Positions 1 through 5,756 are shown, counted from the first letter of the stretch. The stretch is 5,869 nucleotides of DNA from Clostridia bacterium (GCA_017452215.1 JAFTMU010000267.1:1-5869), one strand, 5' to 3'. The notes: generated by a model not told the origin, from the letters alone. Program-made: numbers and translations.

Positions 1-194
1 TGATCAAGTACAAAAAGAGCGTGATGCTGGAGCCCATGAACCCTTACGAGAGACGCATCATTCACTCCGAGGTGCAAAAGGTGGCAGGGGTGTCCACCAA
101 CTCCATCGGCTCTGAGAACAATCGCCGTGTGGTGATGTTCTTAGACGACACCAAGCGTGAAAACTCCGCTCCCGCAATGGAAGAGGAAGAATAA
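1..194 (+). CDS. jag: RNA-binding protein Jag/KhpB, C-terminal R3H part (5' truncated)
   Basis: Reading frame 3 is open from the left edge to the TAA at 192-194 and gives the last 63 residues of a protein. The visible part contains LEPMNPYERRIIHSEVQ followed by NNRRVVMFL, which is the R3H single-strand nucleic-acid-binding domain of Jag (SpoIIIJ-associated protein, also called KhpB); the R-x3-H signature is at visible residues 17 and 21. The tail is short and acidic (EEEE). In the family the R3H domain follows a Jag-N and a KH domain, which here would lie upstream of the window. KhpB is a cytoplasmic RNA-binding protein that forms a complex with KhpA and affects cell division and envelope growth in streptococci. 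It is commonly encoded after yidC and before mnmE, matching the downstream gene here. No promoter for mnmE is obvious after it, so read-through is plausible. Confidence 0.93.
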   Translation, partial: IKYKKSVMLEPMNPYERRIIHSEVQKVAGVSTNSIGSENNRRVVMFLDDTKRENSAPAMEEEE

Positions 195-195
195 T

Positions 196-227
196 CAAGG
201 GCGCACTCACCAAGGGTGAGCTTGCCC
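196..227 (+). other. Stem-loop just after jag
   Basis: CTCACC (206-211) pairs perfectly with GGTGAG (215-220) across an AAG loop. The arm can be lengthened by GGGC (199-202) with GCCC (224-227) across an internal loop, or alternatively by CAAG (196-199) with CTTG (221-224). No T-run follows directly, so it is not a textbook intrinsic terminator. It could be a 3'-end protecting or processing hairpin for the jag message. A similar CTCACC/GGTGAG arm occurs at 5737-5756. Confidence 0.4.
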
Positions 228-231
228 CGAT

Positions 232-267
232 GGGGGAGCAGGATCTTTTTTGGATTCTTGCTCCCCT
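232..267 (+). other. Strong stem-loop in the jag-mnmE spacer, possible attenuator or processing hairpin
   Basis: GGGGAGCA (233-240) is perfectly complementary to TGCTCCCC (259-266). A G-T wobble at each end and GGA/TCT pairing inside can lengthen the stem. A T6 run (246-251) lies in the loop rather than after the stem, and the downstream flank TAAATTCTGTTT is only mildly T-rich, so terminator function is uncertain. The element ends about 13 bases before the mnmE Shine-Dalgarno (AAGGAGA, 280-286), leaving that site free. Confidence 0.45.
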
Positions 268-293
268 AAATTCTGTTTGAAGGAGAGACGAGT

Positions 294-1691
294 ATGATGA
301 TTTTGGGAGATACCATTGCGGCGGTCTCCACCCCCAGAGGAAAGGGCGGGGTGGCGCTTTTGCGTATTTCGGGTCCCGATGCCATCGGTGTTGCAGAGCG
401 TGTGTTCGTGCCCAAAAACGGGCGTCCGCTCTCTGCTGCCCCCTCACGGAGCGCCGTTTACGGCAGCATCCTTTCGGTGGAGGCGGACGGCACGGCGGTG
501 GAGCTTGACGACGGGCTCGCTACGGTGTTTCGCTCTCCCGCTTCCTTTACGGGGGAGGATACGGTAGAGATCGCATGCCACGGAGGCATCCTTTTGACTG
601 AGGCGGTGCTGACCTCTATCTTAGCCTCTGGCGCCAGAGGCGCCGAGGCGGGGGAATTTACCCGCCGTGCATTCGTTAACGGCAAGATCGGGCTTTCCTC
701 TGCGGAGGCTCTCGGCAATTTATTAGAGGCGCAAACCAGAGAGCAGATGACCCTGGCGCACACGGGGATGAGCGGCAAGGTGGAGGAAAGATGCCGTGAG
801 ATCTACGAGCATCTGCGGCATGCTCTGGCAAGCATCTACGTCCGAATCGATTATCCCGACGAGGATCTTGCCGATATGGGACGGGAGGAGATCGATGCGG
901 TTTTGAGTGCCGCCATTGCTGATCTTGAAGCCCTTGCCGACAGCTACCGCACGGGACACGCCGTGCAGGAGGGGATCGCCACGGTGATCTGCGGAAAGCC
1001 AAACGTAGGAAAAAGCTCTCTTTACAATCGTATTCTGGGCAGAGATGCCGCCATTGTGACCGACATCAAGGGAACGACACGTGACGTGCTGCACGATACC
1101 GCTTCCCTCGGTAAGATCACCCTGCGTCTGTGTGACACGGCGGGGTTGCGTGAGACCGAGGATACTGTGGAGCGGATCGGCATTGAGCGCACCCAACAGG
1201 CGATGCGGGAGGCAGAGCTGATCCTTGCGGTGTTTGACGTTTCCCGGGCACCTGATGCAGAGGACAGAGCCTTGATCGAGGGCTTGCGGCAGCTTCCCGA
1301 TGCGGCGGTGATCGCCGTTTTGAACAAGGCAGACGTGGGAGAGAGCTTTGCCGAGCTTTATCGGGCGGAGCTTGCAAACACGGTCACGCTTTCCGCAAAG
1401 GAGGGAAGCGGCTTTGAGGAGCTTGTCAGGATGGCGGAGGCACTTTTAATATCGGGAGAGCTGGATCTGAAAAAGGATGCGATCCTGACCAACGCACGGC
1501 AGAGCGGGGCGGCATTGGCTGCGCTGGATTCCTTGCGTCGAGCCAAAAAGGCGGTGGGAGACGGACTTCCGCAGGATCTTTGCTGCACCGATATAGAGGA
1601 AGCTATGGAATCGATCTCACAGTTGGACGGTCGCTCCATCAGCGAGGATATCGTTGGGGAGATCTTTTCTCATTTTTGCGTAGGAAAGTGA
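294..1691 (+). CDS. mnmE: tRNA uridine-5-carboxymethylaminomethyl(34) synthesis GTPase MnmE
   Basis: This 465-residue GTPase, with its partner MnmG, installs the (carboxymethyl)aminomethyl group on wobble uridine 34 of a set of tRNAs; it acts in the cytoplasm as a dimer. The N-terminal tetrahydrofolate-binding domain (about residues 3-125) begins DTIAAVSTPRGKGGVALLRISG and includes FTGEDTVEIACHGG and GEFTRRAF. A helical domain follows, with an inserted G domain: P-loop GKPNVGKSS (234-242), GTTRD (260-264), DTAG (281-284) and NKAD (344-347). The protein ends FCVGK, with the catalytic-site Cys at 462 in the C-x-G-K motif. The P-loop Asn expected to bind potassium is present (N237). Length and motifs are complete. 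ATG 294 lies 7 bases after AAGGAGA (280-286); ATG 297 is an alternative start. The gene follows jag as usual, but gatC rather than mnmG comes next, 6 bases downstream. Confidence 0.97.
   Translation: MMILGDTIAAVSTPRGKGGVALLRISGPDAIGVAERVFVPKNGRPLSAAPSRSAVYGSILSVEADGTAVELDDGLATVFRSPASFTGEDTVEIACHGGILLTEAVLTSILASGARGAEAGEFTRRAFVNGKIGLSSAEALGNLLEAQTREQMTLAHTGMSGKVEERCREIYEHLRHALASIYVRIDYPDEDLADMGREEIDAVLSAAIADLEALADSYRTGHAVQEGIATVICGKPNVGKSSLYNRILGRDAAIVTDIKGTTRDVLHDTASLGKITLRLCDTAGLRETEDTVERIGIERTQQAMREAELILAVFDVSRAPDAEDRALIEGLRQLPDAAVIAVLNKADVGESFAELYRAELANTVTLSAKEGSGFEELVRMAEALLISGELDLKKDAILTNARQSGAALAALDSLRRAKKAVGDGLPQDLCCTDIEEAMESISQLDGRSISEDIVGEIFSHFCVGK
624..641. repeat. 18-bp perfect palindrome inside mnmE
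   Basis: The sequence GCCTCTGGCGCCAGAGGC is identical to its reverse complement, centred on 632/633, and a second GGCGCC follows at 639-644. It encodes the ASGARGA stretch of the MnmE N-terminal domain, a region conserved in the family, so codon choice in a Gly/Ala/Arg segment may be sufficient to explain it. Confidence 0.6.
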
Positions 1692-1697
1692 AGGAAT

Positions 1698-1991
1698 ATG
1701 AAATACACGAAGGAACGGATCTGCGCTCTTGCGCAGATCGCACGGATCGCCGTGACGGATGAGGAGGCGGAGCGTCTTTGCTCGGAGCTGGACGGGATGC
1801 AGAGGTTTGCGGACGTGCTGCAAAACGCCCCCCAGGAGGCGGATCGGGAGGATCCTTTTCTGGATGCGGTGGACATGGATGCGCTTCGCCCCGATGGCAC
1901 GGAAACCTCCTTGCCCGGCGAGGAGGCTCTTGCCGCCGCTCCCATGTCCCGTGACGGATATTTTCTCGTACCGAGAGTGTTGGAGGAGTAA
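1698..1991 (+). CDS. gatC: Asp-tRNA(Asn)/Glu-tRNA(Gln) amidotransferase subunit C
   Basis: GatC is the small non-catalytic subunit that wraps around GatA and GatB and stabilises the amidotransferase. The 97-residue product has the usual length. It starts with the amphipathic helix ICALAQIARIAVTDEEAERL and ends with the family signature LRPDGTETS...APMSRDGYFLVPRVLEE (about residues 63-97), which matches the common form RPD...S...E..L..AP...DGYF.VP.V. The start ATG 1698 lies 6 bases after the mnmE stop. Candidate ribosome binding sites are AGGAAAG (1682-1688), within the end of mnmE, and GAAGGA (1690-1695), which is very close to the ATG. The gene sits directly before gatA (3-base gap), in the order gatC-gatA-gatB common in Gram-positives. 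Two hairpins lie inside its first 20 codons (described separately). Confidence 0.96.
   Translation: MKYTKERICALAQIARIAVTDEEAERLCSELDGMQRFADVLQNAPQEADREDPFLDAVDMDALRPDGTETSLPGEEALAAAPMSRDGYFLVPRVLEE
1718..1754 (+). other. Two adjacent hairpins in the 5' coding region of gatC
   Basis: GATCTGCGC (1718-1726) pairs perfectly with GCGCAGATC (1731-1739) over a 4-base TCTT loop. One base later CACGG (1741-1745) pairs with CCGTG (1750-1754) over a 4-base ATCG loop. Both are in codons 7-19 of gatC, beginning about 20 bases after the start codon, where mRNA structure can affect ribosome loading or RNase cleavage. The pairing is seen directly; a regulatory role is inference. The repetitive peptide (ALAQIARIAV) may account for part of the symmetry. 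Confidence 0.5.
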
Positions 1992-1994
1992 GCG

Positions 1995-3440
1995 ATGAAG
2001 GACGTATGGAATCGAACGCTCCTTGAACACGCCCATGCTTTGGAGAAAAGGGAATATTCCTCCCGGGAGCTGACGGCGGCGTTTCTTGAACGAATCGAAG
2101 AAAAGGACGCAATGCTGGGCGCCTTTTTGTCGGTGGACAGAGAGGGAGCAATGGAGGCGGCAGAGGCATCGGACGGGCGACGCAAAAGGGGAGAGGAGAG
2201 AGGTCCTTTGGACGGGATCCCGTATTCTCTCAAGGACAATATTTGCGCCAAGGGACTTCCCTTGACCTGCGGCTCCCGAATATTGGAGGACTATCTTTCT
2301 CCCTACGATGCCACCGTTACCGTGCGCTTGCGTCAGGCGGGTGCTGTCCTGCTTGGAAAGAACAACATGGACGAATTTGCCATGGGAAGCGCCACCGAGT
2401 ATTCGGCGCTGGGGGTGACGGTGAATCCCCATGACCCCGAGCGTGTGCCCGGCGGCTCATCCGGCGGCTCTGCCGCAGCAGTGGCGGCGGGAGAATCGGT
2501 ATTTTCCTTGGGAACGGACACGGGGGGCTCGGTGCGTCAGCCTGCCGCCTTTTGCGGCGTTTACGGGCTCAAGCCCACCTACGGTGTGCTTTCACGTTAC
2601 GGCGTGGCTTCCATGGCTACCTCCTTGGATTGCGTGGGGCTGCTTGCCAAAAGCCCTATGGATTGCGCCGTTTTACTGGATGCGCTGTCGGGGAAGGATC
2701 CTCGTGATGCTACCTCCAAGGAATATTCGAGAGAGGCGCTGTCCTATCAGGCGCACAGTGGGCTCTCCGACTTACGGATCGCTCTCGTGGGCAATTTTTA
2801 TGAAACGGCAACTGATGCAGAGATCCTTGATGGGCTGAGAGAGGCGGTACGGCTCTTTGGAGACGGGGGAGCGGTGATCGAAACGGTCAGACTTCCTCTG
2901 CCGAAGCAAGCGCTTGCGGCTTACACGGTGCTCTCCTCTGCGGAGGCATCCTCCAATCTTTCCCGTTACGACGGAGTGCGCTTTGGCAGAAGAAGTTCCG
3001 AGGCGCAAACTCTTGGAGCACTATACTCGGACAGCCGCAGCGAGGGCTTTGGAAGCGAGGTCAAGCGGAGGATCCTGTTTGGCACGGATATGCTTTTGGA
3101 CGAAAACCGCAGCTTTTATTACGTCAGGGCGCAGCGTGTACGGGAGATGGTACGGCAGGAAATGGGTGATCTGTTGAAGCATTACGATCTGATCCTGACC
3201 CCCACCACCACGACGCCCGCCTTCAAAAGAGGGGACAGGCCCACGCCTATCGAGCTATATTACGCCGATCTTTGCACGGTGTATGCTAATCTTTCGGGAT
3301 TTCCCGCCCTTTCGATCCCCTTTGGAAAAAACAAGGAGGGGTTACCCTTGGCGGTACAGCTGACGGCACGTCCCATGGAGGAGGGGCTGCTTTTGGCGGC
3401 GGCAAGATTTTTGGAGGAGGAGAGGCATGAGCATTTCTGA
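1995..3440 (+). CDS. gatA: Asp-tRNA(Asn)/Glu-tRNA(Gln) amidotransferase subunit A
   Basis: GatA is the glutaminase of the GatCAB complex: it releases ammonia from glutamine, and the ammonia travels to GatB. The 481-residue product is a full-length amidase-signature enzyme. The Ser-cis-Ser-Lys triad is intact: K80 in GIPYSLKDN, cis-Ser S155 in VPGGSSGGSAAAV, and nucleophile S179 in GTDTGGSVRQPA. The GatA-type sections NNMDEFAMGSATEYSALG (about 123-140), FCGVYGLKPTYGVLSRYGV (about 186-204) and, near the C-terminus, DLILTPTTTTPAF and NLSGFPALSIPFG are all present. The start ATG 1995 is served by GGAGGA (1982-1987) inside the end of gatC. The 3' end overlaps gatB by 14 bases, which suggests translational coupling of two subunits needed in equal amounts. 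I see no missing residue or frameshift. Confidence 0.97.
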   Translation: MKDVWNRTLLEHAHALEKREYSSRELTAAFLERIEEKDAMLGAFLSVDREGAMEAAEASDGRRKRGEERGPLDGIPYSLKDNICAKGLPLTCGSRILEDYLSPYDATVTVRLRQAGAVLLGKNNMDEFAMGSATEYSALGVTVNPHDPERVPGGSSGGSAAAVAAGESVFSLGTDTGGSVRQPAAFCGVYGLKPTYGVLSRYGVASMATSLDCVGLLAKSPMDCAVLLDALSGKDPRDATSKEYSREALSYQAHSGLSDLRIALVGNFYETATDAEILDGLREAVRLFGDGGAVIETVRLPLPKQALAAYTVLSSAEASSNLSRYDGVRFGRRSSEAQTLGALYSDSRSEGFGSEVKRRILFGTDMLLDENRSFYYVRAQRVREMVRQEMGDLLKHYDLILTPTTTTPAFKRGDRPTPIELYYADLCTVYANLSGFPALSIPFGKNKEGLPLAVQLTARPMEEGLLLAAARFLEEERHEHF

Positions 3441-4860
3441 TTATGAAGCGGTCATTGGCTTGGAGGTACACACCGAGCTGAAAACGGAGAGTAAGATCTT
3501 TTGCGCCTGTTCCACCCGCTTTGGCGCTCCTCCAAATACCCAGTGCTGTCCCGTATGTCTGGGGCTTCCCGGGGCACTGCCCGTTTTGAACCGTCGGGCG
3601 GTTGAGCTTGCCGTGATGGCAGGACTTGCCCTTGGGTGTACGGTCAAGCAGAACAGTCGATTTGACCGCAAGCAATATTTTTACCCTGATCTGCCAAAGG
3701 CGTATCAGATCTCCCAAGGTGACGCTCCGATTTGTGAGGGCGGACATCTGTCTATCCTCTGCGAGGACGGGACGGAGCGGGAGATCGGCATCGCACGGAT
3801 CCATATGGAGGAGGATGCGGGAAAGCTGATCCACACTCGGGAGGGCACTCTGATCGATTGCAATCGGTGCGGTGTTCCTCTGATCGAGATCGTATCCCTG
3901 CCCGACTTGCGCAGCGGCGCCGAGGCGGCGGCATATCTCAAAGCCTTGCGGGGCGTATTGGTTGCTTGCAAAATTTCGGATTGCCGTATGCAAGAGGGGC
4001 AGTTCCGATGCGACGTGAATATCTCGGTGCGCAAAAAGGGGAGTGCCGAGATGGGAGTACGCACCGAGATCAAAAACGTCAACTCCTTTGCCTTTGTGGA
4101 AAAGGCGATACAATACGAGATCGGGCGGCAAACGGCTCTTTTGGATCAAGGTGAGACGGTGCGCTCCGAAACCCGTCGCTATGATTCCGTCGGCGGCAAG
4201 ACCGTGCGCATGCGTATTAAGGAGCGTGCAGAGGATTACCGTTATTTGACCGAGACCGATCTTTTGCCCTTGCGTTTACACGATGCCGAGGTGGAGCGGC
4301 TGCGCTCGCTTTTGCCGGAGCTGCCGGAGGAGAGGGTAGAGCGGCTGATGTCCGAGTATCACGTATCCCGTCCCGATGCGAAACGGCTTTCCGGGGATGA
4401 ACGGTTGCTTTCGTATTTTGAAGCGGTCGCCAAGGGGACGGACTATCCGCTCTTGTCCTGTCATTTGATACTGACGGAGCTTTTGCGCTTTTCAGGAGGC
4501 GAAAATTTTGAGCCTGTGATCTCTCCCGAGCATTTGTCAGAGCTTTGTCAGCTTGCGGGAGAGCAGGTCATCAACAGCGCAACGGTGAAAAAGCTGCTGT
4601 TGCGTTTGATGAAAGAGGACTTCTCGCCGAGAGAATGCGTTGTCTCGGAGGAACTTTGGCAGATCAGAGAGCGGGATGCGCTTCTTCCTTTGGTGGAGGA
4701 CGTGCTTGAGGAAATGCCCGGCGCCGTTCTTGATTATCGAAAAGGGAAAACTGCCGCTCTGCGGGCGTTGCAGGGAAAACTCATGGCAAAAAGTGTGGGC
4801 AGGGCAGATCCCGAGCTTGGAGAAGTGCTCTTGTTGGAGCTGTTACAAGGAGGAAAGTGA
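3427..4860 (+). CDS. gatB: Asp-tRNA(Asn)/Glu-tRNA(Gln) amidotransferase subunit B
   Basis: GatB binds the misacylated tRNA, phosphorylates the side-chain carboxylate with ATP and amidates it with ammonia from GatA, giving Gln-tRNA(Gln) or Asn-tRNA(Asn). The 477-residue product has the whole family layout: VIGLEVHTELKT at the N-terminus, a zinc-type cysteine set (C26, C28, C41, C44 in CAC...CPVCLGLPG), HMEEDAGK (126-133), the signature LIDCNRCGVPLIEIV (142-156), GQFRCDVNISVR and TEIKNVNSF, then the helical and YqeY-like tRNA-binding tail (about 330-475). The extra Cys at 40 gives CCPVC, and the usual YRYFPEPDLPP is YRYLTETDLLP here; both look like lineage variation. ATG 3427 lies inside the gatA end and follows GGAGGAGG (3413-3420). 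Its TGA (4858-4860) overlaps the next gene's start. Confidence 0.97.
   Translation: MSISDYEAVIGLEVHTELKTESKIFCACSTRFGAPPNTQCCPVCLGLPGALPVLNRRAVELAVMAGLALGCTVKQNSRFDRKQYFYPDLPKAYQISQGDAPICEGGHLSILCEDGTEREIGIARIHMEEDAGKLIHTREGTLIDCNRCGVPLIEIVSLPDLRSGAEAAAYLKALRGVLVACKISDCRMQEGQFRCDVNISVRKKGSAEMGVRTEIKNVNSFAFVEKAIQYEIGRQTALLDQGETVRSETRRYDSVGGKTVRMRIKERAEDYRYLTETDLLPLRLHDAEVERLRSLLPELPEERVERLMSEYHVSRPDAKRLSGDERLLSYFEAVAKGTDYPLLSCHLILTELLRFSGGENFEPVISPEHLSELCQLAGEQVINSATVKKLLLRLMKEDFSPRECVVSEELWQIRERDALLPLVEDVLEEMPGAVLDYRKGKTAALRALQGKLMAKSVGRADPELGEVLLLELLQGGK
4847..4853 (+). promoter_or_regulatory. Shine-Dalgarno that decides the start of the membrane protein gene
   Basis: AAGGAGG lies in the last codons of gatB. 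GTG 4857 would leave only 3 bases of spacing, while ATG 4860 leaves 6, so ATG 4860 is the better start. It forms the stop-start overlap TGATG with the gatB TGA, an arrangement typical of translational coupling. Confidence 0.7.
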
Positions 4861-5360
4861 TGATCCTTTATGAATATGCACCCGTGTTCGAAAAACGGAA
4901 GGAGAAGCTTCTGGTGGGACTGTCGCTGTTTTTGGCGGCGGCGTTGTATCTCGGATCGCAGATTCCGTCGGCGCCCCTACCGTGGCTGCTTCAAGTCTTG
5001 GCGATGGTTCCCTTGGTGGCGTTGGTCATGCTGACCTCGCTTTGCCTTTTGCGGCGGTACGTTTATCGTATTGAGCAAAGGGAGGACGGCGAATTGGATT
5101 TTATCATTGACGAATATAGCGGAAAACGGAAAACGACGGTTTGCCGTGTAGCCGTTTCCTCGGTGCTCTCGGTTGATCTGTGGGACGCCTCGGCTCGCAA
5201 AAAGCTGTCGGAGGCCGAAAAGGGGAGACAATTTTTCAACTATACGGGAGTCCTGTTTGACGAGAAGCAATTTTTGATAGAGATCCGTGAGGGAGGAACT
5301 CTCTTTTTCGTTCGTATGTGCGCCGATGAGCGGCTGATTGCTCTTTTGGGCGAGCTATGA
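4860..5360 (+). CDS. Uncharacterised membrane protein with two N-terminal TM helices and a soluble C-terminal domain
   Basis: I do not recognise this 166-residue protein. After a short charged start (FEKRKEK, about 10-16) come two hydrophobic segments at about 17-35 (LLVGLSLFLAAALYLGSQI) and 43-64 (ending LTSLCLLRR), joined by a short Pro-rich turn (PSAPLP). The flanking positive charges (KRKEK before, RR after) suggest both ends face the cytoplasm. The remaining 100 residues look beta-rich and soluble (YVYRIEQREDGELDFIIDE, VCRVAVSSVLSVDLWD, FLIEIREGGTLFFVRM). A two-helix anchor plus a small beta domain recalls bacterial PH-like proteins, but I see no diagnostic motif. GTG 4857 is an alternative start overlapping gatB by 4 bases; ATG 4860 fits the Shine-Dalgarno better. 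Tight coupling to gatB places it in the mnmE-gatCAB unit, probably as its last gene. Any link to tRNA amidation is unproven. Confidence 0.85.
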   Translation: MILYEYAPVFEKRKEKLLVGLSLFLAAALYLGSQIPSAPLPWLLQVLAMVPLVALVMLTSLCLLRRYVYRIEQREDGELDFIIDEYSGKRKTTVCRVAVSSVLSVDLWDASARKKLSEAEKGRQFFNYTGVLFDEKQFLIEIREGGTLFFVRMCADERLIALLGEL

Positions 5361-5397
5361 GTTATGTAGCAGCGAGCGTAAGCGAGCCTCATGACTC
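5359..5397 (+). other. Stem-loop at the end of the operon containing a tandem AGCGAGC repeat
   Basis: GAGTTATG (5359-5366) pairs with CATGACTC (5390-5397), with one wobble, over a 23-base loop. The loop carries AGCGAGC twice (5371-5377 and 5381-5387), separated by GTA. It begins inside the stop codon of the membrane protein gene. No T-run follows (CGAATTTAAGG), so it is at best an unusual terminator. It could instead be a 3'-end hairpin or one copy of a dispersed intergenic repeat. Confidence 0.4.
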
Positions 5398-5414
5398 CGA
5401 ATTTAAGGTTGATA

Positions 5415-5466
5415 GAAAAGAGATAGCATTTCGGCGGATATATCCCTCGATTTGTTCTCTCTTTTC
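5415..5466. repeat. Interrupted inverted repeat
   Basis: GAAAAGAGA (5415-5423) is the exact reverse complement of TCTCTTTTC (5458-5466). Between them TCG and CGA, and then the palindrome GGATATATCC, are symmetrically nested, giving a three-part imperfect palindrome. The arms are AT-rich and the predicted RNA structure would be weak. It could be a protein-binding palindrome, a remnant, or chance. Confidence 0.3.
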
Positions 5467-5523
5467 ATTATATTATAATATAGGCTTTGGTTTAGCCCAT
5501 AGTGCACTGGCTGGTTAAATGTG

Positions 5524-5691
5524 ATGCTTGCACTTGGTGGGATTTTTGAATTTTTCGCTAAGGGCGGCGCTCTATTTGTGCTTCTTCTTTTGTTGAGCGG
5601 CGCATTTTCTATAATGTATAGAAATGTCGTACAAGATGTCGTGGATATTTTGGCGGATTCTATGAAAAACAACGAAAAAGAGAAAAAATGA
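5524..5691 (+). CDS. Possible small single-pass membrane peptide (55 residues)
   Basis: An open frame runs from ATG 5524 (or GTG 5521) to TGA 5689-5691. The product has a short amphipathic start (LGGIFEFFAKGG), one clear hydrophobic segment at about 14-32 (GGALFVLLLLL then SGAFSIMY), an amphipathic stretch (VVQDVVDILADSM) and a charged tail KNNEKEKK. This order (one helix, then a positive cytoplasmic tail) is that of a plausible small membrane protein, but I recognise no family. Against it: no Shine-Dalgarno is visible before either start, the region is AT-rich, and the lysine-rich tail is encoded by the A-tracts that precede the promoter at 5701. An in-frame TAG at 5500-5502 limits extension upstream. 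A TATAAT at 5474-5479 could provide a weak promoter. Confidence 0.35.
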   Translation: MLALGGIFEFFAKGGALFVLLLLLSGAFSIMYRNVVQDVVDILADSMKNNEKEKK

Positions 5692-5700
5692 AAAAAGCTA

Positions 5701-5729
5701 TTGACAAAGGAAAAAAGAGATGATATAAT
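5701..5729 (+). promoter_or_regulatory. Sigma-A promoter, first of a tandem pair, full consensus with extended -10
   Basis: TTGACA (5701-5706) and TATAAT (5724-5729) match the consensus exactly with a 17-base spacer, and TG at 5721-5722 gives the extended -10. Runs of five to six A residues (starting at 5665, 5675, 5683 and 5691) lie just upstream and could act as an UP element. The start point is predicted near 5736, a G. A transcript from here would contain the second promoter region and read off the right edge. Confidence 0.85.
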
Positions 5730-5736
5730 GTCAAGG

Positions 5737-5756
5737 CTCACCACACAAGGGGTGAG
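5737..5756 (+). other. Leader hairpin downstream of the first promoter
   Basis: CTCACC (5737-5742) pairs with GGTGAG (5751-5756) over an 8-base loop. It would form at the very 5' end of the transcript from the promoter at 5701-5729, whose start is predicted at about 5736. The arms are identical to those of the hairpin after jag (206-220). It could protect the 5' end or pause polymerase; no T-run follows. Confidence 0.4.

Larger units (their letters stand above)
5361..5700. other. AT-rich region between the operon and the terminal promoters
   Basis: No recognisable gene family lies here. The stretch contains the AGCGAGC stem-loop, an interrupted inverted repeat at 5415-5466, the alternating A/T palindrome ATATTATAATAT around 5470-5481, a small possible ORF (5524-5691), and A-tracts upstream of the first terminal promoter. 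Base composition is clearly more AT-rich than in the operon. No convincing intrinsic terminator (GC stem followed by a T-run) was found for the upstream operon. Confidence 0.5.

Noticed and set aside
195..293. T-box or other known riboswitch before mnmE
   Set aside because: The spacer is only 99 bases and shows no T-box consensus or specifier structure.
696..709. 14-base exact repeat TCCTCTGCGGAGGC, also at 2934-2947
   Set aside because: Both copies encode SSAEA in mnmE and gatA with the same preferred codons; coincidence explains it.
1617..2432. 271-codon open frame on the minus strand
   Set aside because: It runs antisense across mnmE, gatC and gatA, all intact and recognisable; the product is basic and low in recognisable structure, as expected from a shadow frame.
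3286..4149. 287-codon open frame on the minus strand
   Set aside because: It lies opposite the well-conserved gatA end and gatB, which are certain. Its translation shows no family motif and only reflects codon bias in GC-rich genes.
294..4860. Very frequent GATC tetranucleotides
   Set aside because: They arise mostly from preferred ATC isoleucine codons following a G; no clustered or regular spacing pointing to an origin or methylation switch was seen.
5452..5479. Possible promoter TTGTTC, 16 bases, TATAAT before the small ORF
   Set aside because: The -10 is perfect but lies in an A/T palindrome, and the -35 matches only at TTG; not strong enough to list as a feature.
5403..5744. 113-codon open frame on the minus strand in the AT-rich gap
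   Set aside because: Its Phe/Ser-rich start is the complement of the A-tracts and the first promoter on the + strand, its N-terminal codons cover the promoter hexamers, and no ribosome binding site or family motif is seen.
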